From assembly GCF_000264995.1 (NCBI RefSeq), contig NW_006767438.1, positions 2,092,700 to 2,122,796 of the forward strand: 30,097 nucleotides of DNA, given 5' to 3'. The position numbers were made by a program, and so were the translations under genes. Origin of the DNA: Punctularia strigosozonata HHB-11173 SS5. Its lineage: Eukaryota; Basidiomycota; Agaricomycetes; Corticiales; Punctulariaceae. Shown piece after piece: positions 9,289-16,348 of this stretch; the stretch's first letter is position 1; each line of letters begins with the position of its first letter. The notes beneath the pieces are model-generated. The model was not told the DNA's origin. It was given only the letters and a program-made list of their open reading frames with translations, and ran no database searches.

Positions 9289-9829
9289 CTGATTATGCGT
9301 CCGATTATGCGTCGATTCTGTGTCGATTCTCGTGTCGCTACACCGCCATAATCCGACGCTCAACTTTGAACCCCCCGCTACATCCCCGGATTCTGTCTGG
9401 ATTATGCACATGATTCTCCTCCTGCCGACTCGCCGGCATGTCCTTCTGAGCTTGAATATCGAGTTCGGCCGCACGGCCGAGCCTGCGTTGGTGCCCAAGT
9501 CGAAGAATGAGCACCTCATCTAAGTCCAGAGGATATTCAGACACCTCAGGGTATACTGACGTTGACATTCCTGTCGGGTGAAGGAAATATTGTATATTGT
9601 CTGGCTGAAACGATGACAGCAGTACTGAGTTACTATATAACCAGGTGCCTTAAGTGGCGCAACCTCATGGAATACATGGACAAAATGTAGTGTTACATAT
9701 CAGTACTAAGAACACCATCTCCCAATGTCCTCTATGTGCCGTCACTAAGCCGCTCATATTGGGATTCCGCTGGACGGCTGCGATATTGCGCCCAAATTCC
9801 CTGAAGCCATCAGCCCGCAAACCACAAGG

Positions 9830-10423
9830 TCAAGCTCGGCGAAAGGCATGTTGATGCGGAAGGCACGTCCGGGAGCGACGCAGGACGGTGATGCGATCTT
9901 GCCTGTGACAAATGAGCCTAGAGATACTACCGGGGGAGAGAGGAACATCCGAGCACCGTGCTGATTTACTTGCAGCCATCTCCAGCACCATGTGCATTCC
10001 AAATCGTATTGTTGAACGACGTAGGTGGTGTTGTACCCACAGGAAAACGCGCCGTCCCGCCAGGCTCGCATTGAATGATTCCCTGCCATCCATGGAGTTC
10101 CTTATACGCCGATGAGAACCAAAGAGGACGAAGAACGTCAATATGACGTGGATGGTCAGGGCCAGAACTATACGTTGATAAAAAACAGAGAGAGGAGGGA
10201 AGAACGACGATGCGGCGGGGACGGTCAAGACGAAGAGGCGAGTGGACATCCCAGACCCGGTGGGAAGGATTCCAAACTCCGATGTAGCGGGGAGTCGTAG
10301 CAGAATCAGATTATGGGTCGAATCGAGCGTAGCGGCTCCAGAGCCGCTACGCTCGATTCGACCATAATCCGCGACCATAATCGACTTTCGAATCCACTCC
10401 GTAATCTGTCCCATAATCGCCAA
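9830..10423 (-). other. gene-like cargo within the element (unrecognised)
   Basis: A minus-strand frame of 197 codons runs into the right inverted repeat. Its middle (about 10120-10240) encodes a hydrophobic segment, FFPPLSVFYQRIVLALTI and HVILTFFVLFG, that could cross a membrane. From about 10089 a second minus-strand frame reads DGAFSCGYNTTYVVQQYDL then ECTWCWRWLQ, which looks more protein-like than the first frame there. A captured and shifted or spliced host gene fragment would explain this. No known family was recognised, and no start or promoter can be assigned. Confidence 0.3.
10309..10369. repeat. near-perfect long palindrome (29-bp stem, 2-nt loop)
   Basis: Left arm 10309-10338 and right arm 10341-10369 pair completely apart from one extra G in the left arm, around a CA loop. 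The arms start with GATTATGG, the same word as in the terminal repeats. It lies about 40 bp inside the right end of the element. Confidence 0.9.
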
Positions 10424-10436
10424 CTTTGAGGCCCCC
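10410..10436 (-). repeat. right terminal inverted repeat
   Basis: 27 bp, reverse complement of 9262-9288 with one mismatch. Followed by TA at 10437-10438. Confidence 0.88.
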
Positions 10437-10438
10437 TA

Positions 10439-10803
10439 TTGGGTACACCTCCGGCGACCGCAGCATCAGCCATGTTACTTACTTCTACGTCTCGTGCAGC
10501 GTGTCAGGCGTGAGCCTTCCACCCAGGATGCAACGAGCGCCGCGCGCAACAGTGCTCACCAGCCTATTTGACATGGAACAGCTCGAGAAGGTCGTCAAGC
10601 TCTTCGCATCGTCCTTGATGGGAACGCACGAGCTTTACGCGCAAGAGGGCAAAAGTGAGTATTGGCTAGCGCACCCCTTCCGGCCTCTATTCGTACGTGC
10701 GCCTTATCCCTAATGCACTGATCACTAACGAATGTATCTTCTCTCGCATAGATTCCCTCGCAATCCGGATCTTCGGCGACCGCACATGGCTCGGCGTTTC
10801 GCA
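10439..10803 (+). pseudogene. decayed copy C of the mitochondrial gene, 3' part
   Basis: Continuation of the copy interrupted at 9261. It contains exon 2 relatives of the QRIGREPP, DATS..VRN and FDMAQ..ELEKV segments, the HELYAQEGK end of exon 2, an intron 2 starting GTGAGT (10652) and ending CATAG (10750), and the first codons of exon 3 matching SLAIRIFGDR. After GVS the similarity fades. Internal frame changes show that it is dead. Confidence 0.7.
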
Positions 10804-10944
10804 CGAGCGCGAAGGCTCGCGAGTCAAGTACGCCGAGCTAAGGTCAGACGAGAAACGGGGTGGTTATAACTCAAGCCTTATCAAGAACTCGAACGCAAAA
10901 TATGGACGGATACTCAAAACGTGGTACCTTCAAGCGCACAGGGC

Positions 10945-11520
10945 CAGATAGCGTTTGATCGTCATCGAGTCCGAGCTCGTCCCGTATCTGAGCTAACGTA
11001 TTTCATGACGGTCATTGGTCGGATCGGATCGTAGTTGGAGCAGAGAACCCAGAGTGGTAGGGATGGATTCACGGGGCCAGACATGCCGTAGCCAAAGGGG
11101 AGACGAAGGTTTCGGCCGTAAACACGCGCGTAGGTATTCCAATACGCATTCCACTGTCGGAACTATGCTCTCTATGATATCCGGGTTGCCTTTCCTCCCG
11201 CCGTGGCAAGATCAATTGTATTCTGGTCGATATAGATCTCCAAGTCATGTTGAGAGGTATGCCGAGAAAATGTTCCGGTGGTCGGGGATTTTAGACTGCT
11301 GAGAGTGCGTTGATTTCTTGGGGGAAACGGCAGCATGACTCGAAGGTCGAAACAATCTTCAAGACTTCCTGTCAATGCACAGACTAGTCGGCCAGCTACA
11401 TTGAGATGTCATGATGGAGAACCCTCCCACTATAGCTAGCTCGGTTCGGTGAGATGTGGTACCGATACCAGGGAGAATTAAGAGCGCCAGCTTCAGAAGC
11501 GGGGCTGGCGCGCTTGGGGC
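10945..11520 (-). pseudogene. ruined fourth copy of the PPELFLGIPL-family gene
   Basis: On the plus strand, bases around 11032-11100 (GTTGGAGCAGAGAACCCAGAG, then GCCGTAGCC) match copy 3 around 12057-12118 (GTTGGAGCAGAGCACCCAGAG, then GCCATAGCC). Relatives of the PPELFLGIPL region lie near 11250-11285 (GAGGTATGCCGAGAAAATGTTCCGG). An exon 1 remnant at about 11460-11500 reads LNSPWYRYHIS on the minus strand. Stops and frame changes throughout exclude a product. It sits between the interrupted mitochondrial-gene copy and intact orphan copy 3. Confidence 0.7.
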
Positions 11521-11955
11521 TTGCACTGTCAGTGCAGCAGGAATGTTGAAGAGCAGAATCATAGAGGTTCTCTTTGATGCCTTCTGTCTGCTCGCCGTTC
11601 GCTCGCCTCGAAGGACGACAAATCGCAGGCTATACGTTGCACATACAATTGAGTAGGGTATAAGTACAAGGCGCGGGCATAGCGCTGCGCGTACATCCAC
11701 GACATGACTGAACGCACCGCGCACTTGTACGAATAGGCACACGAGCGACTTTAGGTATAGCAATCGTAGATCTGACGTTCTTGATCACACCGAGGTCAAA
11801 AATCTACGAGTTAGATAGCGAGAAAGCAAGGGGTTATGAATGCCCCGTTGGGTATCTTCGATAGCAACGACAACCCTTGCGAGGAAAACATATCAGTCCA
11901 GTGAATGAAACAACGAAGCGGAGGAATGTCCAACTGTAGGAATCTTGACGTCCGT

Positions 11956-12664
11956 TCACATAGACATGGATAGATACCACTTGATATCGTTCAACCCGAG
12001 CTCCTCTCGTAATTCCGCAAGATTCTCCGGTGATGGACGCTCGTCGACCGAATCGAAGTTGGAGCAGAGCACCCAGAGCGACAGGAACGGTCTCCCGGGC
12101 CCGGGTTTGCCATAGCCGAAATCGAAGCGAAGGCGGGACCATAAGTTCACCTGGATGTCTTTGAATACGAAGTGCGCCGTCGAGTCAACGCTGACTGCGA
12201 GGTCCCGAGTGACCTCGTCGCGAGGTTTCCAGCCCACAGGACGCATTTTCGTCCGGTTGACGTAAACGAACAGATCGTACTTGGCTGCATACTTCAAGAT
12301 CATCTTCCTTTCGAGCGGTATGCCGAGGAACAGCTCCGGGGGCTTCGACTTCTGAACGTTCGACAGAGCATCGAGCTCAGGAGGTAGATGTCGAAAAGGC
12401 TCAAACTTCGCGAGGACGTCCATGGCCTTTTCTTTCTGTTAGGATTCGTTAGCTACCTATACTACTCGGAACAGTGCTGACTGGCACGCGACGTACCCGG
12501 TCTTGCTCGGGTTGGGTGAGAAAAGCGTACCAAGCAGACTCGAGAACAGCAGGCTCGGGCGCCGGACAAGGCAGCTTGGGGAGGTCCACTGTGAGAGTAG
12601 CAAGTGGCTCTTGAGGGCGTGTGTCATGATCAAGGTCGTCGAAGGAACCCGCACTTCGCGACAC
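11956..12664 (-). CDS. PPELFLGIPL-family orphan protein, copy 3 (no ATG found)
   Basis: Exons 12664-12497 and 12435-11956 with a 61-bp intron (donor GTACGT, branch-like CTAACGAAT, acceptor AACAG). About 215 residues are readable. Motifs: EPAVLESAWYAFLTQPEQDR, KPPELFLGIPLERK, YAAKYDLFVYV, GWKPRDEVTRDLAVS, FGYGKPGPG, LWVLCSNFDSVDERPSPENLAEL and LGLNDIKWYLSM. The coding frame is uninterrupted, but the first codon in this frame is GTG at 12664 and no ATG precedes it before a stop. A possible acceptor (GTTAG) at about 12706-12710 could join an upstream exon. It is divergent from the intact mitochondrial-protein gene, about 375 bp apart, so they could share a promoter region. Function unknown. Confidence 0.68.
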
Positions 12665-13039
12665 GGGCTCGACGCTCGAGAAGAAATACTCTTCTTCCTA
12701 ACAGTTTGGCCAGTCATTCTGAGCAAGAAACGACAACATGGGGTATGGAGCGTACCTCGTCACTGCCTGGGTCCCGATCCGGTGTACCAAGAAATCTGAG
12801 CGGCATGTTTACCGCGGCTTTGCGCGCAGTCTTTTCAAATTACCAAGTTTAGAGGGTGTTCATTTGACAGCACAGGTTAGTATTCAAGCATGAGGAATCA
12901 GAACAGAGCGAGTTGGTCGGCGTAGACAACGTCTTGAACGTGGTCCTCGTACTGGGTGCGAGCGTGGGAAAAGGGCATACGAGCGAATCCTGCTGTTCGA
13001 CGCGTTGCGGAAGACGCGCGAGCTACGCCGACCTCCACG
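12665..13039. promoter_or_regulatory. divergent intergenic region of the intact gene pair
   Basis: The region separates the 5' ends of orphan copy 3 (minus) and the mitochondrial-protein gene (plus). Its right part (about 12950-13039) resembles sequence upstream of decayed copies B (7485-7547) and C (8960-9050), including a GCGAATTCGCAG..TTCGATG-like word (here GCGAATCCTGCTGTTCGACG). This suggests that the promoter was duplicated with the genes. No clear TATA box was seen. Confidence 0.4.
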
Positions 13040-14263
13040 ATGGCCTCGTATCTTTCTCGCTCGCTCGCGATAACTCGACCATGCGGCGCTCGACTTAGGA
13101 TCAACCTCGCGCCCGGCGCTCAACTTCGAGCTCTTCACGTTACGGCTGTTGGTGCGTCGCGCCTACCTTGCTCAAATTTTAGGGGGGGGGGCAATCATTG
13201 ACAACGGTCTCGTCGTATAGCTCGCAAGCGCAAGTCGCCAGCAGCAACTGAAGAGCTTGATGACGACTTATTCGGCGCTGCGGCCGAAGACGAGCTGTTT
13301 CCCTCTGCGTCGAGTGGATCGGGCGCGTCCGCAAGGACCACCACATCGGCCACGTCGTCCACGTCGTCCACGTCACAACCTCCTACCCGGCGGCGCGTTG
13401 GAAAGCTCACAGAGGACGAGAGGCGGGAGCGCTTCAATAGGCTGTACGAGCACGTTTCGCAGCGTATCGGGCGCGAACCTCCCGTCCAAGACGCGACGAG
13501 CACCGTGCGCAACACGGCGTTCACCCACTTGTTCGACATGGCGCAGACTCCTCAGGAGCTCGAGAAGGTTACCGAGCTCTTTGCGCCGTTCTGGACGGGC
13601 AAACGCGAGCTGCACGCGCAAGAGAGCGAAAACTTCGTTCGTGAGTGTCTCTCCTCTCCTCTTCCTCTCCCCTGCGCCTTGCACCTTACACGCGAAACGC
13701 TAACCACCTCTATTTATTCTTTTGGCATAGGTCGCTGCTGCGAACTCGGTTGCCCCTCGCTCGCCATCCGCATCTTCGGCGACCGCCCACGCCACGGCGT
13801 CTCCCTCCCCTCCCTGTCCGCCGGCCGCCGCTTGCTGCACGCCCTCTCCCTCCAAACGCCCGTGCCCGCCACGGACGTCGTGACGATGGCCGCCCTCTAC
13901 CGCGTTTACGCCCTGCCCGCGATCGCCTCCGACCTCCACTCCTGCGCGCTCATGGTCTCCGCGTGCTACGAAGCGGGAGGAGCACACGCGGGCGCTATCG
14001 CCGCGGCCCTGTTGCCGAGCTTGCGGAAGCTGGTGGAGGGTACGAAGCCGGAAGCGGTGCGGGTGCCGCGGCATCCTGGGGAGAATCAGTGGCTGAGGGT
14101 CGCGCTGAGGGACGTGCGGGAACAGCTGAGGCGGAGGAAACAGGACGTGGCGTGGCTAGACCAGTGGATGGTCGAGGCCGGATACGCGAGGCCGACGCAG
14201 CTCGGTTTACCGCCGGCTGCGACCGCGAAGGCCGAGGCGGCCTCTGCACCCCTGTCAGCGTAG
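13040..14263 (+). CDS. predicted mitochondrial helical protein, possibly Mtf2-like (intact copy)
   Basis: Exons 13040-13151, 13221-13640 and 13731-14263 encode 354 residues; introns are 69 and 90 bp. The first 37 residues (MASYLSRSLAITRPCGARLR...) are rich in Arg, Ser and Ala with no acidic residue, typical of a mitochondrial presequence. Next comes an acidic EELDDDLFGAAAEDELFP segment and a Ser/Thr linker, then helices with RFNRLYEHVSQRIGREPP, FDMAQTPQELEKVTELFAPF, LGCPSLAIRIFGDRPRHGVS and VVTMAALYRVYALPAIASDL. The layout recalls fungal Mtf2-like/PPR-type proteins of mitochondrial gene expression, but this is a guess. Intron 2 is a multiple of three without a stop, so an unspliced message would read through. 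Three decayed paralogues lie to the left. Intron 1 contains a run of ten G. Confidence 0.75.
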
Positions 14264-15500
14264 ACTCTACGCTACGTCGCGAATATAATATTTTCTCCGA
14301 TCGAGCTGACGTCTTCGTCAACGAGCAAAAACCGAGTAGACCATAATCGTCGAGCACTCTGCCTGAGAACCATTTCCCCTCACCCCTAAACAGGAATTAC
14401 CCCGAAATGTACGCTGACAGCTGCATCATAGGTGCGCCCTTCATCATGCCTTTCCCCCCTAAGGCCCGAGGAATGCGGACAGGGCTTTTCCACACGACGC
14501 GCGTGCTGAGCCGAACGACGGCTGCGGATCCTGCCCATCTGGGGTGCAGCATCAGCCGTCCAGTCCGTCCCGCGACACGAAAACGCGTCATGTCGGTCTC
14601 ATGGAGGATCCCATGCATCAAAGTCGAAACGGGTCCAGGAACTCATCGCGGTCATACTTGGCCCTTCCCTCTGGTGAGTTATCAGGAGACGGAGCACGTT
14701 CACGTTGTATGAACGTGACATTGTCCCTATACCAAAGCGGTAGATATCAACACACGCACACGATGCAGGCCCCACCGCCCAAAAGACAGATTCGCATGGC
14801 GTACACCGAGGTTCGATCGCAAAGTCAGTTCGGCCTTCATACGGACGTGAAAGGCGAGGTGAACAACTCAAGGTTTCGTTCATGACGGGCAATGTCGTAT
14901 TGACCTCACCTTTGGATCGCGTCCGGCTATAGGTCAGAGCAAACTCTCCCTGAAAAGTCGGACGACGGACGATTTTCCATGCGAACTTGCCCACACCCGC
15001 GTGTCGACCATCGCGGTGTCGAACGTGACCCGAACGTTCGTTCCCTCGAGAGTTCACAGCGTTCTCTGGGCGAGTCCGAGTCCGAGATCGTGCATCGCAA
15101 GGAAGGGCCCCCTGTCTAGTGGCGTACGTGGGGATGGCGCTAGTCCAAGCCAGCCGAACTCAGGCTAACGGCGAGCGAAGACCTCACCAGTGCCACAGAT
15201 ACTCGTCCCAGAATGTCGAGCTTTTTGTTGGGCTTTTAGGGGCCATCTTATTTTGCATCCGTGTTGTGAGACACGACATTATGCATCCGTAGTGTCAAGC
15301 TATGCAGTCCTCGATCGCCCGGACCGCGGGACGATCGGCGTGCGCGCCATATTTGGTTCCGTCGCCGAAGGGGTAGCTGCGCTGCCCCTGTCGGTGGCAT
15401 CGGCCGAGCACAGCCTCCACTCCCCTCGCGTCGGTCTCTTTTCCTCGCGTTTTCGTACATATACTGTTCTGGCGGAGCCGTTTACCCTATCCTCCAGACG
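14264..15500. other. intergenic region with no supported gene
   Basis: The 152-codon minus frame at 14599-15057 contains segments such as GKFAWKIVRRPTFQG and FALTYSRTRSKG that look slightly protein-like, but no family, start or splice structure could be supported. A direct repeat CAGACGTTGCCAGACGTTGC occurs near 15497-15516. Otherwise nothing stands out. Confidence 0.4.
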
Positions 15501-15539
15501 TTGCCAGACGTTGCCGTGGGCAACGTGCTGGGGCATCTG

Positions 15540-16348
15540 CACATGATAGGATGCTTACTATAAACAGGCTAAGATGCGCCTCCCCTCCTGCTCTGACCAC
15601 TCCCTTTGCGTTTTTTCATGTTCTCTCCTGCTTGGCTTTTTTGCCTATCTGAGTGCTCGGCCGTGGCGCACGTCGGCCGAGCGCGGAGGTTCCTGGTCTA
15701 GAGACTTCTAGCTAGAGCGAGGGGGGTATATGGGACAAAGTTTGATATGATGCTGCCCTAGGCCTGTCTGTCGGACCTTCGCGAGAGCTGAAGAGACCCC
15801 GATTCCTGGCAACGTTTGCCACAGAGAAGTGAAAGTTTGAGTGGGAGTTGTAACCTTGCGCTAATGAAAAGAAGTGAGAGCTCTTACCGCCCGTGGGCGT
15901 TCCGGTTTGCCTGCCGTTCCAAACCGTTATGACATCGTGTGCGGTTTTGCCAGGAGAAAAGCAAGCGGTGCCTGGCACCATCATTGCGCTCGCACGCAGA
16001 AGCTGACAGTGCGTCCAAATCGGGGTGTTAGGATCTGACAGCCTCCGCATGCTGCGCGCCCTTATCTCCCTTGCGCGGGCTGCGATTGGTCGGACGTGGC
16101 CGAGAATGTGGGAGACGCTTGGCCCGCGACGATAACGGACGGAGCGCGTTGGTTGTTTTTCACAGCGCAGCAGCGGCGGAAGACCAGTTCTTCTCCTGCC
16201 CCGTTGGCTACTTACCCTAACGGTCGGTAGTCGCACGGAACCGCGCCCTTCCTTCCTTCCCTTCCTCCACCTCCTCTCGCCTGTGCCTGCAGAGCACCAG
16301 CGCAGACCGTCTTTACGTCGTAGCTCCTTCGCTGCAGCTCGCGACACC
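15540..16348 (+). promoter_or_regulatory. ammonium transporter promoter region with GATA-type sites
   Basis: Four HGATAR words, the binding motif of fungal nitrogen GATA factors (AreA/Nit2 type), occur within 810 bp upstream of the start: TGATAG 15544-15549, AGATAG (minus) 15645-15650, AGATAA (minus) 16062-16067 and CGATAA 16130-16135. An ATTGG (CCAAT reverse) lies at 16085-16089. A pyrimidine-rich tract at about 16246-16285, common near fungal transcription starts, precedes the ATG. HGATAR words are short and some are expected by chance, so nitrogen control is an inference. Confidence 0.45.

Larger units (their letters stand above)
9262..10436. mobile_element. 1175-bp element with terminal inverted repeats and TA target duplication (non-autonomous)
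   Basis: The ends are inverted repeats of 27 bp differing at one position. The left end (9262-9288) starts GGAGGCCTCAAAGTTGGCGA, and the right end (10410-10436) is its reverse complement with G for A at the third base. TA lies on both sides (9260-9261 and 10437-10438). Removing the element and one TA rejoins the two halves of decayed gene copy C, which fixes the boundaries independently. TA duplication fits the Tc1/mariner/pogo superfamily, but other TA-targeting families are possible. Subterminal GATTATG or CATAATC words occur repeatedly at both ends, candidate transposase-binding sites. I found no transposase motif inside, so it probably moves in trans. Confidence 0.85.

Noticed and set aside
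13645-14346. 233-codon plus frame overlapping exon 3 of the mitochondrial-protein gene
   Set aside because: Arg/Pro/Ala-rich shadow frame; the +1 frame carries the segment conserved in the decayed copies (SLAIRIFGDR) and joins correctly across intron 2.
14599-15057. 152-codon minus frame with GKFAWKIVRRPTFQG as a gene
   Set aside because: Some protein-like character but no recognised family, no splice-supported extension and no conserved ends; left as unsupported.
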